Assembly (NCBI GenBank): GCA_028726605.1 | Contig: JAQYPV010000022.1 | Coordinates: forward strand, 85,872-149,871 | Length of the DNA stretch: 64,000 bases | Direction: 5' to 3' | Source of the DNA: Peptoniphilaceae bacterium | GTDB taxonomy: Bacteria > Bacillota > Clostridia > Tissierellales > Peptoniphilaceae | Shown here: in pieces, positions 7,942 through 15,957 of the stretch | Layout of the letters: each line of letters begins with the position of its first letter | Position numbering within the stretch: the stretch's first letter is position 1 | The notes under the pieces: generated by a model | The model's input: only the letters and a program-made list of their open reading frames with translations | What the model was told of the DNA's origin: nothing | Database searches by the model: none | Translations under genes and position numbers: made by a program

Positions 7942-8885
7942 GGACGTCCCTCAACGCTCAGGCATTCGCCCACGCGAATCGGGTCGCCGTTGAGAAAATC
8001 GCGCGCGGCAAGCGCCTTGCGGTTGGGCGCCTGCAACCGATCGATGACCAAAAGGCCATCGCCCGTCGCCACGGCGATGCCGTTTTTGTCCGCGCGCACC
8101 ACCGTGCCCGGACGCGCATTTTCGCCGTCCGCTTCCGCATGTGCCTCGTGGATGCGGAGGACGTCCTCTCCCCGCCGGGTCTTTGCACCCGGCCCATCGG
8201 CGAGGGCGTGCACTTGGCGCACTAAGAGGCGCGCCGGGCGTGTCCAGTCGAGGGGGGAATCCGCGGAGGTGAGTTTTTCCGCATAGGTCGCCTTGGCGTC
8301 GTCCTGTGCGACGCGGGCCGCATCGCGCGCGGGAAAGTGGCGGAGCGTGTCCAGGAGCAGCGTCGCCCCACATTTTGCCATCGACTCTTGAAGCGCATCG
8401 AGCGTCGTGTTGTCATCCATGGGGACGGCATCCGCCGCCAGGACGTCCCCCGCATCCAGGGCTCTCACGATGCGCATGATGCTCACACCCGTCTCGTCCG
8501 CCCCGGACATGAGCGCCCGTTCGATGGGCGCCGCTCCGCGATAGGCGGGAAGCAGGCTCGCGTGGACGTTTAAGATGCGGCCCGGAAAGGCCTCCAGGAG
8601 ATGGCGTCCGATGAGCTGTCCGAACGCGACGACGATCAGAAAGTCCGGCGCGCACGCCTCGATCTGCGCCACGACGTCGGGGGCGTTCACCGAAGGAGGC
8701 GTGATGACGGAATAGCCCAGCGCCTGCGCCCGTTCCTTCACCGGCGTCGGCGTCACGCGTCCGCGCGAACGCGGACGATCCGGCTGTGACACCACGAGGG
8801 CGATGTCCACATCTTCTGCCTCATGGAGCGCATCCAAGACCGTGCAGGCGAACGCCGGCGTTCCCAGAAAGACGACGTGCATCAA
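7938..8885 (-). CDS. fmt: Methionyl-tRNA formyltransferase
   Basis: Fmt adds the formyl group to initiator Met-tRNA using 10-formyltetrahydrofolate. The protein is 315 residues, the usual size. It starts MMHVVFLGTPAFA, and the catalytic region carries NVHASLLPAYRGAAP (Asn, His) plus the downstream ALDAGDVLA segment with the catalytic Asp. The C-terminal OB-like domain for tRNA binding is present. The gene overlaps def by four bases and rsmB by four bases. The def-fmt pair adds and then removes the formyl group. Confidence 0.97.
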   Translation of the reverse strand: MMHVVFLGTPAFACTVLDALHEAEDVDIALVVSQPDRPRSRGRVTPTPVKERAQALGYSVITPPSVNAPDVVAQIEACAPDFLIVVAFGQLIGRHLLEAFPGRILNVHASLLPAYRGAAPIERALMSGADETGVSIMRIVRALDAGDVLAADAVPMDDNTTLDALQESMAKCGATLLLDTLRHFPARDAARVAQDDAKATYAEKLTSADSPLDWTRPARLLVRQVHALADGPGAKTRRGEDVLRIHEAHAEADGENARPGTVVRADKNGIAVATGDGLLVIDRLQAPNRKALAARDFLNGDPIRVGECLSVEGRP

Positions 8886-9478
8886 TGGGCCTCATCACTT
8901 TCCGACGCCTCGGCATCCCCCTGGAGCGTCTCGGCGATGCGCTCCAACTCTTCCACTTCCTCTTCCTCCTTGGGCAGGAGGCCGTGAGAAGCCATGTACG
9001 CCAGTTGTTCATCCGTCGGATGCTCCAGGTCGATTTCCATCTCGACGCGGTCGCGGAACAGCACCCCGTCCAGGTGGTCGATTTCGTGACAGAGGCAGCG
9101 GGCGAAGAGTCCCTCCGCTTCGACCTCTTTCGTCTCCTGATTCTCATCCCAGTAGCGCACGCGCACTTTCTGTGGACGCACCACCGCTCCGTTGAAATGC
9201 GGCACGGACAGGCACCCCTCTACGTCGAGCTGCGTCTCCTCCGAAGCCCAGAGGATCTCCGGATTCACCATGCGGTACGGGCCTTCGCCCACGTCGACCG
9301 TGATGAGGCGGCGAAGTTTCCCCACTTGCGGGCCGGCGATGCCCACGCCCATGTCGTCGTACATGGTCTCCAGCATGTCGTCCAAAAGCTGACGAATCTT
9401 GGGCGTCACGGCTTCCACGGGCCGCGCCGTCTTGCGCAAAATGGGATCGCCTTCCGTACGAATCGTTAAAATAGCCAT
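8882..9478 (-). CDS. def: Peptide deformylase
   Basis: This 198-residue metalloenzyme removes the N-formyl group from nascent proteins. The three family motifs are present: GVGIAGPQVG, EGCLSVP with the metal-binding Cys, and HEIDHLDG with the two metal-binding histidines and catalytic Glu. Motif 1 has Gly where many deformylases have a second Ala, a tolerated variant. The last roughly 35 residues, after the region where many deformylases end, are very rich in Glu and Asp. The gene starts 12 bases after priA and overlaps fmt. Confidence 0.97.
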   Translation of the reverse strand: MAILTIRTEGDPILRKTARPVEAVTPKIRQLLDDMLETMYDDMGVGIAGPQVGKLRRLITVDVGEGPYRMVNPEILWASEETQLDVEGCLSVPHFNGAVVRPQKVRVRYWDENQETKEVEAEGLFARCLCHEIDHLDGVLFRDRVEMEIDLEHPTDEQLAYMASHGLLPKEEEEVEELERIAETLQGDAEASESDEAH

Positions 9479-9490
9479 CTTGTTCCTTTC

Positions 9491-11683
9491 TCAATTCATG
9501 GTCATCGGATCGAGACTCACGATCACCCAGATCTCGGGCGACGTGGGAAACGCGTCGATGAGTTTCTGCCCCAGCCGTTCCAGAGTGAGGCGCTCTTTAC
9601 CGCGCACCACGAGTTGAAAGCGATAGCGCAGATTCATGCGTTCGATGAGACAGGGCGTGGGACCGTCGACGAAGAGTCGATTGCGCTCTTCATACGCCTC
9701 GATGGCCTTTCGAATGGCGAGTGCGCGTGTTAAGACGGCCTCGCGCTTGGGCCCGCTCAATACGATCTGCATCTCGTGGCGCACCGGCGGATAGCCGTTT
9801 TCGCGGCGAAACGCCATCTCCCCGTCGTAGAAGGCGTCGACATTTTGCGCCGCTGCGGCCTGCAAGACTGGATGCATCGGTTTATACGTTTGAATGTAGA
9901 CGTGACCGGCGCGTTGATCGCGCCCGGCGCGGCCGGCGACCTGCGTGATGAGCTGAAACGTCCGCTCCCCCGCGTGGAGGTCCGGCTGATTTAAAGAGAC
10001 ATCGGCCGCCATGACGCCCACGACCGTGACTTTGGGAAAATCAAATCCCTTGGCGATCATCTGCGTGCCGATCAGAATGTCGATGCGCCCGTCGCGCATG
10101 CCCTCGTAGATTTCCTGATACGCGTCTTTGCGACGCATGGTGTCGGCATCCGCGCGGGCGATGCGCGCCGCGGGAAAGAGGGCGCGCGTCGCTTCTTCCA
10201 GCTGCTCGGTGCCGGCGCCGAATTCGCGGATGGCCGAACTGCCACACTGCGGGCAGGTGTTCATGATTTTTTTTTCGCGTCCGCAGTAGTGACAGATCAG
10301 CTTTTCGCGATGCTTGTGGTAGGTCATGGCCACATCACAGGCATCGCAACGATAAACATACCCACATTGACGGCAAAAGACATACGACGTGTGGCCGCGG
10401 CGATTCAAAAAGAGGATGGCCTGTTCGCCGCGACGAAGTGCGTGATCGATGGCCATGCGAAGGGGCCGGGAAAACATGGAGCGGTTGTTGGCTTTGAGTT
10501 CCTCCCGCATATCCACGAGTTCCGTCTTCGGCAGCGGACGGTCGTGGACGCGATGCAGGAGGTCTAGGCGCATAATCTCGCCCTGCTTGGCGGCGTAAAG
10601 CGAGTCCACCGAGGGCGTGGCCGACGCCAAGACGAGCGAGCAGTCGTGCCACCGCGCCCGAAACTGCGCGATCTCCCGCGCGTGGTAGCGCGGGTTTTTC
10701 TCGCTGGCGTAACTCGTCTCATGCTCTTCGTCGATGATGATGACGCCCAGGTGTTCAAACGGCGCAAAGATCGCGCTCCGCGCGCCGATGGCGATGGTCA
10801 CTTCCCCATTTTGAATGCGCTCCCATTCTTCGTATCGCTCTTCAGGCGAAAGGCGCGAATGCAGAATCGCAATCTGATCGCCGAAGCGTCCGGCGAAGCG
10901 CTGGATGGTCTGCGGCGTCAGTGAGATCTCCGGGACGAGCACGATGGCTTCTTTTCCCTCTTCGAGAGCCCGCGCGACGAGTTGCAGATAGATTTCGGTC
11001 TTACCGGAGCCGGTCACGCCGCAGATGAGATACGTGCCGGTTTGAGCCACGATGCGCTCGTACACCTCACGTTGCTCCGCCGTCAGCACTTTGGCGGGGT
11101 CATGCGCCTGAGGGTGAAAGGCGCGCCGCTCCACACGCCGCTCCGTGCGCTCCACCCATCCCTTTTCTTCGAGGCGTCGAAGCGTATCCGCCGTGGCCAT
11201 GGACCGCGCAAAGAGTTCTTTACGCGAAAGCTCTCCGTCTCTGAGCGCCTCCAACGCGGCGCGCTGCTTCGTCGCCCGTTGCGGTACCTGTGCCGAGCGT
11301 CCTTCCGGCGTCAAGTGATAGAACGAACGCAAGAGCGGCCGGTAACTTCCCAGGCGACCCGGCGGCAGCACCGTCTGAATGGCCGCCGTCTGGTCGGAGA
11401 GGTCGTGCTCGACCATGTGCCGCGCGAGGGCCATCCCCTCGGCGTTCACGAGGGCTACGCCGGGAAGCCACCGGTGGACGTCTTTCGTGGGAAACGAGAG
11501 CGCCTCCGCCTCAAAGACGCGAACGACCAGCGCCTGCGCCGTCCGATTGCCACGTCCGAAAGGCACCTCGCACAGGCGGCCGACTTCCGCCTGGTCCGCC
11601 ATCGCCTCCGACACGTGATACGTAAAGGGCCGATCGGTCTTGCGCGTGGTGGCGGCGATGAGCACCTCGACGTAGACGTTCAT
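9491..11683 (-). CDS. priA: Primosomal replication protein N' (replication restart helicase)
   Basis: PriA recognises stalled forks and D-loops and reloads the replisome. The 730-residue protein has an N-terminal DNA-binding domain, a winged helix, and a superfamily 2 helicase core with Walker A GVTGSGKTEIYL and Walker B IIIDEEHE. Between the two helicase lobes are the paired zinc-binding cysteine motifs (CRQCGYVYRCDAC and ICHYC...CPQCG). QVAGRAGR (motif VI) and the C-terminal domain are intact. The ATG overlaps the coaBC stop by four bases. Confidence 0.97.
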   Translation of the reverse strand: MNVYVEVLIAATTRKTDRPFTYHVSEAMADQAEVGRLCEVPFGRGNRTAQALVVRVFEAEALSFPTKDVHRWLPGVALVNAEGMALARHMVEHDLSDQTAAIQTVLPPGRLGSYRPLLRSFYHLTPEGRSAQVPQRATKQRAALEALRDGELSRKELFARSMATADTLRRLEEKGWVERTERRVERRAFHPQAHDPAKVLTAEQREVYERIVAQTGTYLICGVTGSGKTEIYLQLVARALEEGKEAIVLVPEISLTPQTIQRFAGRFGDQIAILHSRLSPEERYEEWERIQNGEVTIAIGARSAIFAPFEHLGVIIIDEEHETSYASEKNPRYHAREIAQFRARWHDCSLVLASATPSVDSLYAAKQGEIMRLDLLHRVHDRPLPKTELVDMREELKANNRSMFSRPLRMAIDHALRRGEQAILFLNRRGHTSYVFCRQCGYVYRCDACDVAMTYHKHREKLICHYCGREKKIMNTCPQCGSSAIREFGAGTEQLEEATRALFPAARIARADADTMRRKDAYQEIYEGMRDGRIDILIGTQMIAKGFDFPKVTVVGVMAADVSLNQPDLHAGERTFQLITQVAGRAGRDQRAGHVYIQTYKPMHPVLQAAAAQNVDAFYDGEMAFRRENGYPPVRHEMQIVLSGPKREAVLTRALAIRKAIEAYEERNRLFVDGPTPCLIERMNLRYRFQLVVRGKERLTLERLGQKLIDAFPTSPEIWVIVSLDPMTMN

Positions 11684-12861
11684 ACCAGAAGGTCCAAAAT
11701 GCGGTCCGCCACGTCTTCCTTGGACATCTTGGGATAGGACCGCTCCCCCTCGTGCCCCAGGATGGTCACGATGTTGGTGTCCACGTCAAAGCCGGCCCCC
11801 TGTTGGGTCACGTCGTTGGCCACGATGTAGTCCAGCTTTTTCTTAGTCAGCTTTTCGCGCGCGTTTTCCATGAGGTGCTCGGTCTCTGTGGCAAATCCGA
11901 TCATGATCTGATCCGTGACGAGCTCGGAGAGACTCTTCAAGATGTCCGGCGTGTCCACCACGTCAAAGGTGCGCACGCGGCCGTCGTCCAGCCCTTTCAT
12001 CTTCTCTTCGGCGCGCTTCACCGGCTTGAAGTCGGCCGGCGCGGCCGCCATGATGAGCGCGTCGGCATCGGGCAGCGCCTGCTTGAGGGCGTCCAGCATG
12101 TCCTCTGTGGACTCTACGACACGGGTCTCGATGCCCTTGGGAAGCGGCACGCTCACGTCGCCGTGCACGAGGCACACATCTGCCCCGCGCAGCTTGGCGC
12201 GTTTCGCGATGGCCACACCCTGCTTGCCGCTGGAGTCGTTGGTCAAAAAGCGCACCGGATCCAGCCGCTCCTTCGTGGGACCCGCGGTCACGAGGAGGCG
12301 CTTTCCCCTGAGATCTTTTTCGGTAAAAAAGTCTTCGATGACGTCGAAGAGTTCCGCGGCTTCCGGCATGCGCCCCTCGCCCATTTCAGCGCAGGCGAGC
12401 CATCCGCTCTCCGGTTCGATGACGCGAATGCCGCGCTCGCGAAGCAGCGCGAGGTTCGCCTGCGTCGCGGGATTCTGGTACATCACCACGTTCATGGCCG
12501 GCGACACCATGACTGGACAGTGCGCCGCCAGCGCCGTGGACGACAGGAGGTCGTCGGCCAGGCCCTGCGCCATCTTGGCGATGACATTGGCGGTGGCCGG
12601 CGCGATGAGGAACAGGTCGGCCTCTCGGGTCAGGTCGATGTGAGGAATGAAGCCGTCCTCGTCGGAAAAGAGATCCGTGTAGACATGGCGCCTGGACATG
12701 GTCTGAAACGCCAAGGGCGTCACAAATTCCGCCGCGCCCCGGGTCATCACGACCGTGGTGTCCGCGCCGACGCGGTTCAAGCGAGACAGCAATTCCAGCG
12801 TCTTGTAAATGGCGATGCCGCCCGAAACGCCGAGCAACACCCGCTTACCGGACAGGCTCAT
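11680..12861 (-). CDS. coaBC: Bifunctional phosphopantothenoylcysteine decarboxylase / phosphopantothenate-cysteine ligase
   Basis: CoaBC carries out two steps of coenzyme A synthesis. The N-terminal flavoprotein decarboxylase (CoaC, about 1-180) shows GVSGGIAIYKTLELLSRL and the conserved PAMNVVMY. The C-terminal CTP-dependent ligase (CoaB) has VTAGPTKERLDPVRFLTN and MAAAPADF. Length of 393 is normal. The start codon directly abuts the rpoZ stop. The window also encodes type III pantothenate kinase (coaX at 52964-53806), an earlier step of the same pathway. Confidence 0.97.
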   Translation of the reverse strand: MSLSGKRVLLGVSGGIAIYKTLELLSRLNRVGADTTVVMTRGAAEFVTPLAFQTMSRRHVYTDLFSDEDGFIPHIDLTREADLFLIAPATANVIAKMAQGLADDLLSSTALAAHCPVMVSPAMNVVMYQNPATQANLALLRERGIRVIEPESGWLACAEMGEGRMPEAAELFDVIEDFFTEKDLRGKRLLVTAGPTKERLDPVRFLTNDSSGKQGVAIAKRAKLRGADVCLVHGDVSVPLPKGIETRVVESTEDMLDALKQALPDADALIMAAAPADFKPVKRAEEKMKGLDDGRVRTFDVVDTPDILKSLSELVTDQIMIGFATETEHLMENAREKLTKKKLDYIVANDVTQQGAGFDVDTNIVTILGHEGERSYPKMSKEDVADRILDLLV

Positions 12862-13317
12862 TTACGCCTCCTCCGCACTCTGATTCGCGTCCTCTTCCGG
12901 TTCTTCCGCTTCGGCTTTCGCCTCTTCGCCTTCTTCTCCGACTTCATCTTTCTCTTCTGGCGCGTGTTCAGCGGCTGCGCCGTCTGGTGCTGTCTCTCGT
13001 GTGGTTGCTTCTTCGGCGTAGACGTCCTCGGCCTCCGGCATCGCCGTGTCCGCTTCAGAGGGGGCAGATGCGGAATCGCCTGTTTCGGCGTTGTCTTCGC
13101 CCTCGTCTTCCGTCGTCCGGCCTTCGTCTGATTCGGCCAAGCGCACCTTTCGGGCCATGATCTCGTCGATGGCCACGGTCACGGGCTTTTCGCCCTCACT
13201 TTCGACAAGCGGCTCCGAACCGTCCACCAAAAGCGCCGCGCGCTTCATCACCATGACGCAGACTTCGTAGCGGCTCGGACTGATTTCGCCCAATTTTTGA
13301 AATGACGGATTAATCAT
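12862..13317 (-). CDS. rpoZ: RNA polymerase omega subunit with long acidic C-terminal tail
   Basis: The first 65 or so residues are omega: PSRYEVCVMVMKRAALL, then VTVAIDEIMARKVRL, the helices that hold the beta-prime subunit. Common omega lengths are about 65-90 residues; this protein has 151. The remaining roughly 85 residues are dominated by Glu, Ala, Asp and Gly and are predicted to be disordered from composition alone. The gene overlaps gmk by eight bases and abuts coaBC, which is the conserved gmk-rpoZ-coaBC order. The omega call is firm by position and core sequence; the role of the tail is unknown. Confidence 0.92.
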   Translation of the reverse strand: MINPSFQKLGEISPSRYEVCVMVMKRAALLVDGSEPLVESEGEKPVTVAIDEIMARKVRLAESDEGRTTEDEGEDNAETGDSASAPSEADTAMPEAEDVYAEEATTRETAPDGAAAEHAPEEKDEVGEEGEEAKAEAEEPEEDANQSAEEA

Positions 13318-13921
13318 GAAATTCCTCCCAGTATTTTCGCATCAGGCGCGCGTCAATGCGCTGATTTTCGGCATCGATGATGTGCGAGACGAGCGTTGCG
13401 CACTCGTCCACGTCCTCGTTGATGACGGCGTAATCGTAGTCGTGAAGCATCGAGATCTCCTCTTGCGCGTTGTGCAGTCGCAGTTCGATGTTGGCTTCGT
13501 CTTCCGTCCCGCGATTGCGGATGCGCGCTTCCAGATCGTTCTTGTGCGGCGGCAAGAGGAAGATGTAGATGCCGCCGGGCATGTTCTGCTTGACTTGCAT
13601 GGCCCCTTGGACGTCGATCTCGAGGATGACGTCTTCGCCCGCGTCGAGCTGGTCCATCACATAAGCCTTGGGCGTGCCGTAGTAGTTGCCGTGCACCTTG
13701 GCGTATTCGATCAACTCGCCCTGTTGAATGAGCTCATAAAACCCATTCTCGTCGTAAAAAAAGTAGTTTTCGCCATCCACTTCCGTCGGCCGCTTCTTAC
13801 GCGTCGTGGCGGAAATGCTCACCTTGAGTTCCGGGCGCATCGCCTTGAGCGCCGTACAGACCGTGCCTTTTCCCACCCCGGACGGACCGGAAATGATGAT
13901 GAGGTGTCCTTCGCGTCTCAT
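13310..13921 (-). CDS. gmk: Guanylate kinase
   Basis: Guanylate kinase converts GMP to GDP with ATP. The 203-residue protein has P-loop SGPSGVGKGTV at about 10-20, the GMP-binding STTRKKRPTEVDGENYFF region, and EIDVQGAMQVK. Length is standard. It is the first gene of the block running down to the broken thiN. The remA gene that often precedes gmk in Bacillus is not here; instead there is a divergent intergenic region shared with rqcH. AGGAGG lies just before the ATG. Confidence 0.97.
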   Translation of the reverse strand: MRREGHLIIISGPSGVGKGTVCTALKAMRPELKVSISATTRKKRPTEVDGENYFFYDENGFYELIQQGELIEYAKVHGNYYGTPKAYVMDQLDAGEDVILEIDVQGAMQVKQNMPGGIYIFLLPPHKNDLEARIRNRGTEDEANIELRLHNAQEEISMLHDYDYAVINEDVDECATLVSHIIDAENQRIDARLMRKYWEEFHD

Positions 13922-14041
13922 CGTACCTCCTATCGTTGCCCTTTTTTATCTATGATACGTCCGTGCGACGTAAAACGCACGTAAATATGACTCTGTTGTC
14001 ACATTTTATCCACTGGACACGGTCGAAGTGAAAAACGACCA

Positions 14042-14050
14042 TGCTATAAT
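14042..14050 (+). promoter_or_regulatory. Extended -10 promoter element of rqcH
   Basis: TGCTATAAT at 14042-14050 is a consensus extended -10. The -35 region is poor, as is common with extended -10 promoters. It lies 26 bases before the rqcH ATG. The 155-base divergent gap to gmk shows no equally clear promoter for the minus strand; TATCAT around 13952-13957 is a weak candidate. Confidence 0.7.
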
Positions 14051-14076
14051 TGAGAAAAAACCGGAAAGGATCCGTT

Positions 14077-15831
14077 ATGACTTTTGATGGCATTACGGCG
14101 CGCGCCGTCGTGGACGAGCTCAATCAGAAAATCGTCGGCGGCCACGTCAAGAAAATCAACCAAATCGGCCCCGCGCAGCTCACGCTTGCGGTCTACGCGC
14201 ACGGCGAAAACAGGCTCCTCTACCTCTCGTCCGACGCCTCCAGCGGCCGTTTTCATCTCACGCAGAAGAAGTACAGCAATCCCACAACACCGCCCAATTT
14301 TCTGATGCTCGTGCGCAAGCACATCGGACAGGGCAAGATCACGTCCATCGAGCAGATGGGCTTGGATCGAACCATTCGCTTCACGTTTCAGACGCGCAAC
14401 GAACTGGGCGACTTGGTGGACAAACACATCGTGCTGGAACTCATGGGACGGCATTCCAATTTGATCCTCTTGGACGAGCACGACCGCGTGCTGGACGCCA
14501 TGCGCCGCGTGTCACATGACATGAGCCGTGTCCGCCAGATCTACCCCGGACAGCCCTACACGCTCTTCGCCTCGCAGAAAAAGGACGTGCTCACCGAAGA
14601 CGTGCACGTGGACGCCCTCATTCGGAGTGCGACGTCTCACGAAGGCGGTTACGAAGTCCGGCGCCTCTTTTACGGGCAGCTCACGGGCTTTTCTCCCCTG
14701 GCCTCGACGGAGCTCTGCGTGCGCGCCGACGTCGCGCCGGATACGCCCATCGGCGCGCTCACGGCGCAAGAAGTGGACGCCCTCGACCGCGTCTTGCAGG
14801 ACGGCATCCAGGCGCTGCGCGAGAACGCCTATGATCCCCACCTCTACGCTTCGCCCAAGGTACAGGCCTACCCCTTTGCGCTCACACACTACGAGGCGCC
14901 CGTGGCGGCGGACCGCTCCATGAGTGCCCTCATCGACCGGCAGACGCAGGAGACGGCCCGGGACGACCGACTGGGACAAGAGAAAAATCGCCTGGCGCAG
15001 CTCGTTGCGCAGGCGCTCGAACACCGGCATCGCAAGTGGGAGAATTTGAAAAAAGACTTCGAGGACACGGAGGATCGCTTTGCCGTCAAAGAAGAGGCGG
15101 ATCTCCTGGCGGCCAACGCCCATGCCATCGAGCGCGGGCAGAGCGAGGTCGTGGTGTCCGACTTCTATCACGACGGTCAGCCGCGCCGCATCGTCCTGGA
15201 CGTGCGAAAGAGCGGGCACGAGAACATGGATTTCAAGTACAAGCTCTTTGCCAAAAAGAATACGGCGCACCGCCTTTTAAGCGCGCACATTCCCGCGTTG
15301 GAGCAGGAGATTGTCTATTTGGAGAGCTTGTCGGATCTCATCGACCGCGCCGCTGACATGGAGGACATCGAGGCGCTGGAGGCGGAACTGGTGCGAGAAA
15401 AGCTCGTCCGGCGTCCGCAAAAGCAGCGGAAGAAAGCGAAGACGCAAGGGACTCTCGAGCCGCGCGTGTTCGAAACGGCGGGTGGCTTTACGGTCTACGT
15501 GGGGCGCAACAACTTGCAAAACGACCGGCTGACGTTGAAGGTGGCAGACGGCGAGGACATCTTTTTGCACGCCAAGACCGTGCCCGGCGCGCATGTCATC
15601 CTGCGCACGGGACGAAAAAAGCCGCCTCAGGAAGACCTGGAGGCGGCAGCCTGGCTGGCGGCCCATTTCAGTTCTCGGGCGAAGGAACACACCGTCGATA
15701 TCGACTACACGGAGCGCAAGAACGTCTACAAGGCGAAGGGCGCCAAGCCGGGTATGGTCTATTACAACGACTACAAGACCATCACGGTGAATACAGAAGC
15801 ACGACCCGCTTTGAGGCAAAAGGAGGACTGA
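14077..15831 (+). CDS. rqcH: Ribosome quality control protein RqcH (NFACT family, formerly FbpA)
   Basis: RqcH binds stalled 50S-peptidyl-tRNA complexes, recruits tRNA-Ala and drives template-free alanine tailing for degradation. The 584-residue protein shows the NFACT-N domain from the start (MTFDGITARAVVDELNQKI, ELMGRHSNLIL), a central helical coiled-coil part (about 270-440), a basic RRPQKQRKKAK linker, and the NFACT-R domain (GGFTVYVGRNNLQND, then DIFLHAKTVPGAHVIL). The ATG at 14077 has a GAAAGGA site; an in-frame TTG at 14050 falls in the promoter. It stands alone on the plus strand. Its likely partner RqcP is encoded at 61427-61678. Older annotations call this family fibronectin-binding protein. 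Confidence 0.95.
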   Translation: MTFDGITARAVVDELNQKIVGGHVKKINQIGPAQLTLAVYAHGENRLLYLSSDASSGRFHLTQKKYSNPTTPPNFLMLVRKHIGQGKITSIEQMGLDRTIRFTFQTRNELGDLVDKHIVLELMGRHSNLILLDEHDRVLDAMRRVSHDMSRVRQIYPGQPYTLFASQKKDVLTEDVHVDALIRSATSHEGGYEVRRLFYGQLTGFSPLASTELCVRADVAPDTPIGALTAQEVDALDRVLQDGIQALRENAYDPHLYASPKVQAYPFALTHYEAPVAADRSMSALIDRQTQETARDDRLGQEKNRLAQLVAQALEHRHRKWENLKKDFEDTEDRFAVKEEADLLAANAHAIERGQSEVVVSDFYHDGQPRRIVLDVRKSGHENMDFKYKLFAKKNTAHRLLSAHIPALEQEIVYLESLSDLIDRAADMEDIEALEAELVREKLVRRPQKQRKKAKTQGTLEPRVFETAGGFTVYVGRNNLQNDRLTLKVADGEDIFLHAKTVPGAHVILRTGRKKPPQEDLEAAAWLAAHFSSRAKEHTVDIDYTERKNVYKAKGAKPGMVYYNDYKTITVNTEARPALRQKED

Positions 15832-15957
15832 TTACAAAACTTGTTCGATCTTCTGCCGTTCGATGCCGTGTTTCTCGGCATAGCCGGTGAGAATGAGCGT
15901 GAGCGTTCCGTCACCGGTGACGTTGCAAGCCGTGCCAAAGCTGTCTTGCAGGGCGAA
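15832..15957 (-). pseudogene. C-terminal remnant of a sodium:dicarboxylate/amino-acid symporter (DAACS family)
   Basis: Directly after the TAG stop of the desulfidase-like gene, the same frame stays open for 41 codons and encodes the recognisable end of a DAACS transporter: DSFGTACNVTGDGTLTLI followed by LTGYAEKHGI. The NVTGDG element belongs to the last core helix of this family and is normally preceded by about 350-400 residues that are absent here. There is no start codon or ribosome binding site of its own. The terminal TAA (15834-15832) abuts the rqcH stop on the other strand. The likely history is a deletion that joined the desulfidase stop region to the last part of a neighbouring cystine or dicarboxylate transporter gene. 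The family call rests on this short motif only. Confidence 0.7.

Noticed and set aside
11752..13131. A 459-codon plus-strand frame across coaBC and rpoZ
   Set aside because: Antisense to two well-supported genes; no ribosome binding site or recognised motif.
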